64,000 bases of DNA from an uncultured bacterium (lineage in GTDB: Bacteria; Myxococcota_A; Polyangia; Polyangiales; Houyiibacteriaceae). Location of the stretch: assembly GCA_938024995.1 (NCBI GenBank), contig CALJDU010000019.1:105494-169493 (forward strand), written 5' to 3'. The position numbers and the translations under genes are program-made. Positions 53,915-62,118 of the stretch are shown piece after piece. Under the pieces are notes generated by a model. It had not been told where the DNA came from and did no database searches. It saw nothing but the letters and a program-made list of their open reading frames with translations. The stretch's first letter is position 1. Every line of letters starts with the position of its first letter.

Positions 53915-54954
53915 TAGAAGCGTCCCGCGCGGACAAGACGAGACAGTCGGTACGCGAGTCGGGGGAGCGGAAAAGAGTCCGTCACGCCGCCCGCACGGAC
54001 GGCGGCGTCCGGCATGCCATAAACGACCGCCGTCTCCTCAGACTCGGCGAAGACCGTTCCGCCGGCTTCTTTGATCGCGACCGCGCCGCGCGCGCCGTCT
54101 GAGCCCATGCCGGTGAGGACCACCCCAACGGCGCGATCACCGAATTGGCGCGCGGCGCTGAGGAACACGCGGTCCGCGGACGGTTTGTATCGCTCGTCGG
54201 GGCGAGGCTTCACCACGACGAGCTCTTCGGTCGGCAGCACCTCCACGCACATCCCGCCGGGGCAGATCCAGACATCGTTCCGCTTCAGCTGATGTCGCGA
54301 GCTGGCCTCGCGGACGTTCAGTTTGCCGATCTTGTTGAGCCGCTCCGCGAACGTGGCGGTGAAGCGCGGGGGCATGTGTTGGGCGATGATGAATGCGGAG
54401 TTCGTTGAGCTCGGGAGGTGACGAACAAGATCCGCGAGCGCGGAAGGCCCGCCCGTTGACGCCGCGATCACGACCAAGTGCGTGAGCACGTCTTCCGGCG
54501 CGCTCTTCTGCGCGGCAGGTTGAGCACGAGCGCGCGGGATAGACGACCGAGACCGACGCTTGAGGGCGGTGGGCGCGAGGTGGCGAACGATGTTGATCTT
54601 CTCTTCGAGCGAGTCTTTGATCTCGCTGAGGTCCGCTGGCTTCGCGACGAAGTCGAGCGCCCCCTGTTCCAGTGCTCTAAACACGCTGTCTCGCCCGGAG
54701 TTGCTGGAGATGACGATCACGGGCGTTGGCTTCCGCGCCATCAGCAGCCGGAGGAACGTGAAGCCGTCCATGTTCGGCATTTCAAGATCGAGCGTGATGA
54801 GGTCGGGCTCAACCAGCTCGACCGACTTGAGCGCGTTGGCGCCGTCGCTGGCTTTTCCGACGACCTCGATGCCACCGATGCTGTGCAGGACACGCGTTAC
54901 CACGTGTCGGTTCGCGGCCGAGTCGTCGACCACCAGGACTCTGAGGGGTCTCAT
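53914..54954 (-). CDS. cheB: Protein-glutamate methylesterase CheB
   Basis: A 346-residue receiver plus methylesterase. The receiver has VVDDSAANR, LDLEMPNMDG and the Lys of FVAKPADLS. The catalytic domain has the Ser motif AASTGGPSALADLV, His in IIAQHMPPRFTATFAERL and Asp in VVLTGMGSDGARG, completing the triad. It removes methyl groups from receptor glutamates, antagonist of CheR. ATG 54954 overlaps the cheR stop by 4 bases. Confidence 0.95.
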   Translation of the reverse strand: MRPLRVLVVDDSAANRHVVTRVLHSIGGIEVVGKASDGANALKSVELVEPDLITLDLEMPNMDGFTFLRLLMARKPTPVIVISSNSGRDSVFRALEQGALDFVAKPADLSEIKDSLEEKINIVRHLAPTALKRRSRSSIPRARAQPAAQKSAPEDVLTHLVVIAASTGGPSALADLVRHLPSSTNSAFIIAQHMPPRFTATFAERLNKIGKLNVREASSRHQLKRNDVWICPGGMCVEVLPTEELVVVKPRPDERYKPSADRVFLSAARQFGDRAVGVVLTGMGSDGARGAVAIKEAGGTVFAESEETAVVYGMPDAAVRAGGVTDSFPLPRLAYRLSRLVRAGRF

Positions 54955-55784
54955 CGCGGCCTCCGGTAGAAGATGTCGTTCTCGTGTCGAACGGTCTCGA
55001 GCGGCGTGTCGATGTTGAGCAGCGACTCGCTGTGACCGAGGAAGAGGTAGCCGCCTGGGGTCAGGTGGTCGTAGAGCACCTTGAGGACCTGTGTTTTTGC
55101 GGGCGCGTCAAAGTAGATGAGGACGTTGCGGCAGAAGATAACGTCCAAGAGGCCGACCATCGCGGTCGCGTCGGGCTTCAGGAGGTTGTGGAGCGCGAAG
55201 GTGCAGCGCTCCGTGATCTCTGGTTTGACCTGTCGGGTCTCGTCGTCGCTCCGCAAGAAGTACTTCTCGTATTGCTTCGGCATGGTCCGGAAGCTCGAGC
55301 GACCGTAGACCGCCTCGCGCGCCTGGGAGATCACAGAGCGTGAGATGTCGCTGCCGAGCAGGCGGACGGACCAGTCTTGAAAGAGCCGGGTCTCGTCGAC
55401 CAGCATCGCGAGCGTGTACACCTCTTCTCCGCTTGAGCAGCCCGCGCTCCAGATCGACAGACGCTTCCGAGTCGCGTTGTCGCGCGCGAGTGTCGGGAGC
55501 ACCTGGTTCTTGAACGTGTCGAGCTGGTACTGCTCACGAAAAAAGTAGGTCTCGTTCGTGGTGAGCAGATCCGCGACGTGATCGCGTTCGCGCTCCGAAC
55601 GGGCGAGCTCATCGAGATAGAGACCGAAGGGGAGCTTGAAGTTCTCGAGCCGCTGCTGAAGCCGTCGGTCCACCGCGAGCCGCATCCCGTCGATGATCAT
55701 GACGCCACAGTGGTCGCGCATGATGTCGCGGAGCCGCTCGAACTCATGGTCGCTTATTCTTGTTTCGTTCTGACTCGGAATCAC
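54951..55784 (-). CDS. cheR: Chemotaxis protein methyltransferase CheR
   Basis: A 277-residue SAM-dependent methyltransferase for receptor glutamates. It has an N-terminal helical CheR_N domain, then the SAM motif WSAGCSSGEEVYTLAML and the conserved FCRNVLIYF block. No TPR tail is attached. GTG 55784 is preferred because it overlaps the cheW stop (GTGA); upstream frame codons lie inside cheW. Confidence 0.93.
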   Translation of the reverse strand: MIPSQNETRISDHEFERLRDIMRDHCGVMIIDGMRLAVDRRLQQRLENFKLPFGLYLDELARSERERDHVADLLTTNETYFFREQYQLDTFKNQVLPTLARDNATRKRLSIWSAGCSSGEEVYTLAMLVDETRLFQDWSVRLLGSDISRSVISQAREAVYGRSSFRTMPKQYEKYFLRSDDETRQVKPEITERCTFALHNLLKPDATAMVGLLDVIFCRNVLIYFDAPAKTQVLKVLYDHLTPGGYLFLGHSESLLNIDTPLETVRHENDIFYRRPR

Positions 55785-56245
55785 AACCCCCCCAGCGCCA
55801 GGTTGACCCCGACCTCTACGATCGTGTCGACGTCCAAGACGAAGACTAGGCCGACGCTCCTCGCGTAGACCTCTTGAACTCCGCCGTGCGTGAGCTGACC
55901 GACTTGCACCGGCCGCCGCTCGCTCACCGCGGTCGCGAGGACCTCGGTGACGGCGTCGACGATAAGCGCGGACGACACTCCGGTGGTCCCGCGGACGACG
56001 ATCCACTTGCTCCGCGTCGGGTTCGCTGATGACGGGAGCCCGAGTCGGTCGCGAAGATCGATCACGGGCAGGACCTCTCCGCGGTGGTCGACAACGCCGA
56101 CAACGGACGGCGGCGGCTTCGGGATCTGCGTCAGGGGCAAGGGCGTCATAATCTCGCGGACCCGGAAGATGTCGAGGGCATAGGTCGTCTCGCCGAGCGA
56201 GAAGCCGACGAGGTTCTTGGCGAGATTGGTTCGCTCGCGGCTCAC
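55781..56245 (-). CDS. cheW: CheW coupling protein, second of the pair
   Basis: A 154-residue CheW-like protein: FSLGETTYALDIFRVREIM, then IPKPPPSVVGVVDHRGEVLPVIDLRDRL, and VDAVTEVL. It links receptors to CheA. Start GTG 56245 overlaps the upstream cheW stop; its stop overlaps cheR. This copy lacks extra domains. Confidence 0.9.
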   Translation of the reverse strand: MSRERTNLAKNLVGFSLGETTYALDIFRVREIMTPLPLTQIPKPPPSVVGVVDHRGEVLPVIDLRDRLGLPSSANPTRSKWIVVRGTTGVSSALIVDAVTEVLATAVSERRPVQVGQLTHGGVQEVYARSVGLVFVLDVDTIVEVGVNLALGGL

Positions 56246-56751
56246 CGGAAGAGGGCCTTCGGATCCAGGAGCGTCAGCGGTGGTGAAGGTGTCGCGCGTC
56301 GCTGCTCGTTCGGTCGCCCGACACCCATCACGTGATCGCCAAAGTCCGCGCCGATCGCCGTCGCGGGCTCCACCTCTTCGGCGGCTAGACGGTACACCTG
56401 CAGCACCTGGTCCACCATCAAGCCCATTACCTCGTCGTCGCCATCGGGTTTCACCAGGATGATGCGCGTCTGTCGGGTGCTCTCGTTGGCGTCGACTTTG
56501 AGCAAGAAACGGGAGTCAAACACCGTGACGATGGTTCCCCGCACCACGATGATGCCGAGGATCTCCCGCGGCGATCGCGGGACGTTCGTGATGGGGAGCA
56601 CGAGGAGAATCTCGCGTACGCTGGAGAGCGGGATCGCGAATCGTTCGGTGGCGGCCATGAACGCGAGGTACTCGGTGACGTCCTCTTCGGGAGGAGGCGC
56701 CGGCTTGCTCTCGCTCAACGGTACGAGTGATGACGAGCTCGCGTCGCTCAT
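56242..56751 (-). CDS. cheW: CheW coupling protein, first of the pair
   Basis: A 169-residue CheW-like protein with an N-terminal Ser/Pro-rich extension of about 20 residues and a C-terminal tail after the CheW fold. Family blocks are YLAFMAATERFAIPLSSVREIL, NVPRSPREILGIIVVRG and VDQVLQVYRL. ATG 56751 overlaps the cheA stop by 4 bases. Two CheW copies in one operon could serve different receptors or arrange the array differently. Confidence 0.9.
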   Translation of the reverse strand: MSDASSSSLVPLSESKPAPPPEEDVTEYLAFMAATERFAIPLSSVREILLVLPITNVPRSPREILGIIVVRGTIVTVFDSRFLLKVDANESTRQTRIILVKPDGDDEVMGLMVDQVLQVYRLAAEEVEPATAIGADFGDHVMGVGRPNEQRRATPSPPLTLLDPKALFR

Positions 56752-58784
56752 GCGCTCGCCTCCAGGCGCGGCGTCGGGGACGCGCGAAAGACCTCTTCGA
56801 CAAGGCCAGGCGTGTCGAGGACGAGCGCGACGCGTTGGTCGCCGAGATCGGTCGCGCCCGCGAAGCCGCGCACGTTCGCGAGGCTCTTGCCGAGCGCGCG
56901 GATCACGACGTCTTGCTGACCGTCGAGCCCGTCGACGACGAAACCGACTCGCTTGGTACCGACGACCACGACGACCACGTATCGCCGACCGGACCTGTCC
57001 GACTCGTGTTCAAAGAGATCGTCGAGGTAGCAGAGCGGGATGGTCGCGTCGCGCAGGTCGAGCATGTCTCGACTCTCGATGGTCCGAACGCGGTTCGCGT
57101 CGAGCACGATCGCTTCGCTCACGGTCGTGATCGGGAGCGCGTAGATGTGACCGGCGACGCGAACCACGAGCGCGCGGATGATCGCGAGCGTCGCGGGGAG
57201 CGTGAGCGTAAACGTGGTGCCGATCCCGAGCTCGGTGTGGATCTCGACGATCCCGCCGAGCCGGCTGATGTTGGTCTTGACGACGTCCATGCCGACGCCG
57301 CGACCCGAGATCTCCGTCACGCTGTTCTGCGTCGAGATGCCTGGTTGGAACACGAGGGCGAGCGTCTCTTCTTCGCTCAGCTCGTTGGCTTCCTGCGCGG
57401 TGATTCTCCCCGCGCTCACCGCTCGACTGATCAGCTTGGCTTTGTCTATGCCCGCGCCGTCGTCCTCGATCTCGATGACGACGCGGTTGCCTTTTTGGTA
57501 CGCGTTGAGGACGAGGGTGCCGGTCGTCGGCTTCCCGGCCAGCTCGCGTCGCCGGACGTCTTCGATCCCGTGGTCGATCGCGTTTCGAATGATGTGCAGG
57601 AGCGGGTCGCTGAGCTCTTCGATGATGAGCTTGTCGATCTCGGTCTCTGCGCCGCTGACCGCGAGGTGAACCTCTTTCTTGTTCTCGCGCGCGACCTGTC
57701 GCACGACCCGTGCAAGGCGGTCGAAGACATGCCTCAGGGGGACCATCCGGACGTCGAGGATGCCGTCCTGGAGCTCGCGAAGACGTCGCTCAAAGGACCG
57801 GTTGATACGGAGGATCTCGGGGGCGAGGTCACGCCCGACCCCGCGCGCGCGAAGCGCCTCGGTCATCCTGGTGACCGCGCCCCGGACGAGGGCGAGCTCG
57901 CCGACCAGGTTCATGAGGTTGTCGAGCTTCCGGATGTCGACGCGAACGGTGTCGGCGACCGCGCGGACGGAACGCTCGATCGCGATGTCGCTACGGGACT
58001 CCTTCGACGGTGGCGCGGGACGGTCTGGGTTGATGCTCTCCCGCGCCACGGTACTGCGCGGCAGCTCTTCCAGCGTGCCCGTGTCGCCGAGCGCGCCCCG
58101 AAGTGTCGCGACGTCGTTGGTGGTCGCGAGCAGTACCTCCAAGACGATCGCGTCGTCGCGGTCGGACTCCATGCTCGGGAGGTATGTGATGATCTCGCAC
58201 ACCGGTTTCGCCCGCTCACGGACGATGTCGAGGTCGGTGTCGATCGACTCCAGCGGGAACTCGACGGTCCAGCGCATCAAGGTCGCGCCAGCTTCGGCGT
58301 TGTGGTTGAGGCGGTGCTCTTCGTACTCGGTGAGGACCGCGAGGATGTTGGTGTCGATGTCGTACGCGCCTGTTGGGCGCGCTGCGTCGGGAGCGTTCGG
58401 CGTGGAGACGCGCTCGATCGCCTCCGCGAAGAGCGAGAGGTCGCTCGCGTCTTCTCCGGTGCTGGTCTCGACCAAGAGCCGCTGGAAGAGTTCAACCCCG
58501 TCGAACAGGACATCAAAGATGTCCGCGTTCGCGATGACCTTTCCTAGGCGAAGGTCATCGAGCAGGTCCTCCAGCACGTGCGCGATGGTCCCGATCTGTG
58601 GGAAGCCGAACATGCTGCTGAGGCCTTTGAGCGTGTGGACGCCGCGGAAGACTTCGTTGAGCCGGTCGTGTTCGAGCTCGTCATCATCTTTGTGAGCGCG
58701 ATCAAGAATGAGGAGATCACGGGAGAGCGCCTCGACGATCTCTTGCGCCTCGGCGAGAAACTCATCGCGTAGGTTCTCGTCCAC
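56748..58784 (-). CDS. cheA: Chemotaxis histidine kinase CheA
   Basis: A 678-residue CheA. P1 (Hpt) has phosphoacceptor His50 in RGVHTLKGLSSMFG. A middle region of about 140 residues follows; it is P2-like or of the F-class. Then the dimerisation domain (VGELALVRGAVTRM), the HATPase_c with LHIIRNAIDHGIED and GRGVGMDVVKTNI, and a CheW-like P5 end (VVGTKRVGFVVDGLDGQQDVVIR). It phosphorylates CheY and CheB. GTG 58784 is the first gene of the operon. The window shows no methyl-accepting receptor, so the stimulus is unknown. Confidence 0.95.
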   Translation of the reverse strand: MDENLRDEFLAEAQEIVEALSRDLLILDRAHKDDDELEHDRLNEVFRGVHTLKGLSSMFGFPQIGTIAHVLEDLLDDLRLGKVIANADIFDVLFDGVELFQRLLVETSTGEDASDLSLFAEAIERVSTPNAPDAARPTGAYDIDTNILAVLTEYEEHRLNHNAEAGATLMRWTVEFPLESIDTDLDIVRERAKPVCEIITYLPSMESDRDDAIVLEVLLATTNDVATLRGALGDTGTLEELPRSTVARESINPDRPAPPSKESRSDIAIERSVRAVADTVRVDIRKLDNLMNLVGELALVRGAVTRMTEALRARGVGRDLAPEILRINRSFERRLRELQDGILDVRMVPLRHVFDRLARVVRQVARENKKEVHLAVSGAETEIDKLIIEELSDPLLHIIRNAIDHGIEDVRRRELAGKPTTGTLVLNAYQKGNRVVIEIEDDGAGIDKAKLISRAVSAGRITAQEANELSEEETLALVFQPGISTQNSVTEISGRGVGMDVVKTNISRLGGIVEIHTELGIGTTFTLTLPATLAIIRALVVRVAGHIYALPITTVSEAIVLDANRVRTIESRDMLDLRDATIPLCYLDDLFEHESDRSGRRYVVVVVVGTKRVGFVVDGLDGQQDVVIRALGKSLANVRGFAGATDLGDQRVALVLDTPGLVEEVFRASPTPRLEASA

Positions 58785-58844
58785 CCGCGCATTCTATCGA
58801 GGACAACGAGTGGAGATCACGTCTTCCGGCGTGATCATTTCAAG

Positions 58845-59180
58845 TTACGCCCTACGGATGATCTCTGTGGTCATGTTTTCAGGGTCAACTTCCGACAGGC
58901 GGCGGAGAAAGCGGAACGAATAGATGCCGGTGTTGTGGCCATCTCCCCACGCCAGTCGAATCGCGTATTCGCCCACAGAGGCGACGTCGGAGAGCTCAAG
59001 ACCATCTTTGGGCGGTTCGAGGAACTCGATGCCGCCGTCGTGGCCTTGGCACACCGCGCAGGGGCAGAAGCCGCGGAGGAGTCGATGGGCGTAGATCGTG
59101 GTGCGACCGTCGTCCCAGTCGATCTCCAGTCGGACCGCTCCGCGGGGGGCGCGAAGCTCAATCGGCAGTGGTTGGGTCAT
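58845..59180 (-). CDS. DUF971 (GBBH-like N-terminal) protein
   Basis: A 111-residue DUF971 protein. The family core is IDWDDGRTTIYAHRLLRGFCPCAVCQGHDGG, where CPCAVC holds the metal-type cysteines. WGDGHNTGIYSFRFLRRL is the other conserved block. The fold is known from the N-terminus of gamma-butyrobetaine hydroxylase and from proteins near Fe-S assembly genes; here neighbours are cheA and recO. Its job is not known. Confidence 0.88.
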   Translation of the reverse strand: MTQPLPIELRAPRGAVRLEIDWDDGRTTIYAHRLLRGFCPCAVCQGHDGGIEFLEPPKDGLELSDVASVGEYAIRLAWGDGHNTGIYSFRFLRRLSEVDPENMTTEIIRRA

Positions 59181-59209
59181 CCGTTTTCCTCATTGGTGAT
59201 CTTTGGGCG

Positions 59210-59932
59210 TCACGTTCGCGTGCGCATCGGAGAGAGCTCAGTGCCGAGCTGTGCGCTCGCGAAGGCCGCCAACGCGACGCTGGCTTGCTCCCGACCCTTC
59301 TCCGAAAAGGGGGCCCGCGCGCCTTGCTTGGCCGCGAGCAACGCCTCACGCGTGGAGCCGGAGAGGAGATGGCGGCCGCCGCCGCACGCGCGACAGACAA
59401 TGCCACCTTTGACTGGACCAAACATCGCGGCGCGACCCTCTTGCGGACGCGCGCCGCAGCTCACGCAGGCCTGCAGGTTCGGCGACATCCCGGCGAGGGT
59501 GAGCGCGCGGATCTGAAACCGCAGCGCAACGCTCTCGAGCTCCTCGGTGTCGCCCATCTCCTCGAAAAAAGCGAGGGTCTCCGCGAACAGCCGCGGCTGG
59601 GGTTCATCTTGAGGCGCGAGCAGCCGAACGAGCTCAAGCACGCGACCCGTCAGCATGACGCGATCGAGCTGACCGAGCAGCTTCGGGAAGTAACGAGTCG
59701 GGCTCGCCGCCCGAAGCCGATGGAGATCCCCGCGTCCGCGTGAGTACTGAATCGACATCAGCGTGCACGCGACGAGCGCACCTCCGAAACGCTTCTGGCT
59801 GCGGCGGGCGTTGCGTGCGATGAGCGAGAGGCGCCCGCGCTCTTCGGTCAGAACCGTGATGATGCGATCGGCGTCGCGATAGTCCGTCGCCTTCAGCAGC
59901 ACCGCGCGGTCTGTTTGTTCTCGCGTGGTCAT
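59210..59932 (-). CDS. recO: DNA repair protein RecO
   Basis: A 240-residue RecO, part of the RecFOR pathway that loads RecA at gaps. The N-terminal OB-fold has AVLLKATDYRDADRIITVLTEERG and ARNARRSQKRFGG. A zinc site appears as CVSCGARP and CRACGGG, two CxxC pairs. ATG 59932 is chosen because it starts the OB-fold; a longer frame adds Arg-rich residues overlapping the next gene. RodZ-like gene lies upstream on the same strand. Confidence 0.92.
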   Translation of the reverse strand: MTTREQTDRAVLLKATDYRDADRIITVLTEERGRLSLIARNARRSQKRFGGALVACTLMSIQYSRGRGDLHRLRAASPTRYFPKLLGQLDRVMLTGRVLELVRLLAPQDEPQPRLFAETLAFFEEMGDTEELESVALRFQIRALTLAGMSPNLQACVSCGARPQEGRAAMFGPVKGGIVCRACGGGRHLLSGSTREALLAAKQGARAPFSEKGREQASVALAAFASAQLGTELSPMRTRT

Positions 59933-59945
59933 GCGAGCGCGTGGT

Positions 59946-60380
59946 CTACGCTCGGGTGAGCGGCTCGGACGTGGCCGACGAGAGCTCGATCGGCACATTG
60001 CGGTGACGCGGACGCAGAACGATCGAGAGCGCGAGCGTGAAGAGGATGAGGAGGATCGCGAGCGCTACCGCGATGCCGAAGCGCTTGCCTCGGTCATCAC
60101 TCGTGACCGTCGCGATCGTCTTCGGCTCTTCCTCTTTACCCGCCGCCTTGGTGTTGGCGTCGAGCTGCGCGAGAACCGGAGCCGCGTCGATCCCGAGCGT
60201 CTTCGCGTAGGAGCGAAGGAAGCCTCGGGTGAAGACATCTCCGGGGAGCTCCTCAAACGCATCCGTCTCGATGTGATGGAGCGTGCGAAGCGGGATCCGG
60301 GTGACCTGCGAGAGTTCCTCGATCGAGATCTGCCGCGCCTCACGCTCATCTCTCAGATATCGACCAATGGACCACGTCAT
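59946..60380 (-). CDS. RodZ-like helix-turn-helix membrane protein
   Basis: A 144-residue protein with a Cro/CI-type HTH_25 domain (YLRDEREARQISIEELSQVTRIPLRTLHHIE, GDVFTRGFLRSYAKTLG), a linker, and a transmembrane helix (FGIAVALAILLILFTLALSIVL) with a short periplasmic tail. It matches the N-terminal half of RodZ, the cytoskeletal shape protein that binds MreB, without the periplasmic domain. Its ATG overlaps the TPR lipoprotein stop, so they are made together. This order resembles pilF-rodZ of gammaproteobacteria. Confidence 0.85.
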   Translation of the reverse strand: MTWSIGRYLRDEREARQISIEELSQVTRIPLRTLHHIETDAFEELPGDVFTRGFLRSYAKTLGIDAAPVLAQLDANTKAAGKEEEPKTIATVTSDDRGKRFGIAVALAILLILFTLALSIVLRPRHRNVPIELSSATSEPLTRA

Positions 60381-61330
60381 GGATTTGACCCCGAAGGTCC
60401 GGCACTTTGCTCGGACTCGGCCCCGTCGTCAATGGGATCATTGACGCCTTCTGGGCGAGCGCTGTTGGGCTGCCCGCCTGGGCCGTCAAGGAACCGCTGA
60501 CATGCGGTCGCGTCTTCCGTGTTTTGCCCCAATTCGACACAACGAACGAAATCCGCGAGCGCTTCGTCTCGGTGACCCAAGCGCGCGCGAACTTCTCCCC
60601 GCATGCGCCAGGCGCCCTGCAAAAACGGGCTGTTGCCGCACTCTTCATCGGCTTCGAGCGCTTGGTTGAGCGCCTGTTCAGCACGCTCCATGTCGTTCTG
60701 CTCGAAGTAGGCGCGTCCCATGCGGAAGTAGCCGATGCAGAATCGTGGCTGAGCGCGGACGGCGGCTTGGAGTGACTCCATCGCCTCGTCGTAACGCTCC
60801 TGTTCCAGTCGAGCGAGCCCGAGGTTGCCCCAAGCGAGATGCGGGGCGCGGTTCATCTCGTCCATCGCGGAGAGTCGCAGGACCTCTGCTGCGGCGTCGT
60901 ACTGCGCGCTGTCGAGCAAGATCACCCCGAGCATGTTGCGTGACTCTGCGAGCGTCGCTCCGGCGCGCTCTTGCACCTCAAGCTGATGGATCCCGTTGCG
61001 CACGTTCTCTTCCGCGCTCGGGAGGTTCCGTCGCTCGTACTGAATGACCCCGAGGAGAATGTGTGCCTCCGCGTTTGCCTCATCCAGCTCAATCGCGCGG
61101 CGAAGATGCTCGATCGCGCTGGGCTGGTTGCCTTCGCGGTGAAGCGACGCGGCGAGTTCAAACTCACGCGACGAGCGCTCCAGGTCGGCAGGGCTCGCGC
61201 CACCACAAGCGGTCGCCAAGACCGTACAGATCAGGCAGAGCGAGCAGAGCAGCGCGTTGCAGAGCGCATTGCAGAGCAGCCCATTGGAGCAGAGCGCGTT
61301 TGGTTGGAGACGGTCTTCCATATCGAGCAT
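60377..61330 (-). CDS. TPR outer-membrane lipoprotein, PilF/PilW-like
   Basis: A 317-residue protein. A very Cys-rich signal (NALCSNGLLCNALCNALLC, then SLCLICTVLATAC) ends in lipobox ATAC. Five to six TPR repeats follow (e.g. LLGVIQYERRNLPSAEENV, WGNLGLARLEQERYDEAMES, GRAYFEQNDMERAEQALNQAL). It resembles PilF/PilW type IV pilus lipoproteins, and its coupling to a RodZ-like gene supports this. Start ATG 61330 or 61321 (the second begins MEDRLQ). The Cys-rich signal comes from a DNA repeat of CTCTGCAA-type units. The C-terminal tail is Pro/Gly/Glu-rich. Confidence 0.8.
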   Translation of the reverse strand: MLDMEDRLQPNALCSNGLLCNALCNALLCSLCLICTVLATACGGASPADLERSSREFELAASLHREGNQPSAIEHLRRAIELDEANAEAHILLGVIQYERRNLPSAEENVRNGIHQLEVQERAGATLAESRNMLGVILLDSAQYDAAAEVLRLSAMDEMNRAPHLAWGNLGLARLEQERYDEAMESLQAAVRAQPRFCIGYFRMGRAYFEQNDMERAEQALNQALEADEECGNSPFLQGAWRMRGEVRARLGHRDEALADFVRCVELGQNTEDATACQRFLDGPGGQPNSARPEGVNDPIDDGAESEQSAGPSGSNP

Positions 61331-61343
61331 CAAGCTGAAGAGG

Positions 61344-62024
61344 TCAGCGGAACCCGCCGCGGACTTCTTCTTTTTTACCCAAGAGCGAGTAGAGCGTTTG
61401 GAGCGCGGAAAGATCTTTGAGGACCACATTCTGGTCGTCGATGGACAGGTATCCACCATCCCGAAGCTCTTGGACAGCACGTTTTACGCTGTCGACGTCT
61501 AATCCAACTCGGGTGGAAAGATCCAGTGGTGTGATCGGGATGGTATGTGTTCCGGCCTCGTCAGGTTCCTCAAGGGAAGCAAGGCGCAAAAGCGTGTTGA
61601 TGATTCGGGACGAATGGTCCTTTAACATCGCGTTTTCAAGCTGTTCTTCGGCATCTCGGAGCCGAACGACGAGCTGCTGAACCATCCGAATCGCGACCTT
61701 TTCGTTCGTCGCGAGGAGGGCGGCAAACGTCCGGCGCTCCAGTCCGAGCACTTTGAGATCCGTTAGCGCGCTCGCGGTGGCAGATCGACTCGCGTGGTCG
61801 AGGAGGGCGTCTTCTCCGAAAAGGTCGCCTTCTCGCAGCACCGTTAGGCTTCGCTCGGCGTTTCGGATCCGTTTCGAGATTCGAACGCGTCCTTCACGAA
61901 TGATGTAGCAGCGGTCGGCAGAGTCTCCGGCGCGATACAGCACGTCACCCGCAGCAACCTCCCGACCGAAGTGCTCAAAGAGCCTCGCTTCTTCGTCTTC
62001 TCCGAGCGCGACGGGATCCACCAC
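61344..62024 (-). CDS. Crp/Fnr family transcriptional regulator
   Basis: A 226-residue regulator. The N-terminal cNMP-binding domain (GDVLYRAGDSADRCYIIREGRVRIS, then GDLFGEDALLDHASRSATASA) is followed by a dimerisation helix and a C-terminal winged helix (TPLDLSTRVGLDVDSVKRAVQELRDGGYLSI). The FNR iron-sulfur cysteines are absent, so it is not a classic Fnr. The ligand may be cAMP or another nucleotide. GTG start at 62024. It is transcribed toward the TPR lipoprotein gene, 13 bases away. Confidence 0.9.
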   Translation of the reverse strand: MVDPVALGEDEEARLFEHFGREVAAGDVLYRAGDSADRCYIIREGRVRISKRIRNAERSLTVLREGDLFGEDALLDHASRSATASALTDLKVLGLERRTFAALLATNEKVAIRMVQQLVVRLRDAEEQLENAMLKDHSSRIINTLLRLASLEEPDEAGTHTIPITPLDLSTRVGLDVDSVKRAVQELRDGGYLSIDDQNVVLKDLSALQTLYSLLGKKEEVRGGFR

Positions 62025-62118
62025 GACGTCGGGTTACTCAAAAACCGAAGCGGTGGCAATCGAGCGAACGTACGCGTGCGTCCTGGGGAGGACGCGACTG
62101 CTGTACGCCCGTCGAGGT

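Noticed and set aside
57679..58695. Plus-strand frame of over 330 codons inside cheA
   Set aside because: Antisense of a clear CheA. Amino acid make-up is Ser/Arg-rich and non-protein-like.
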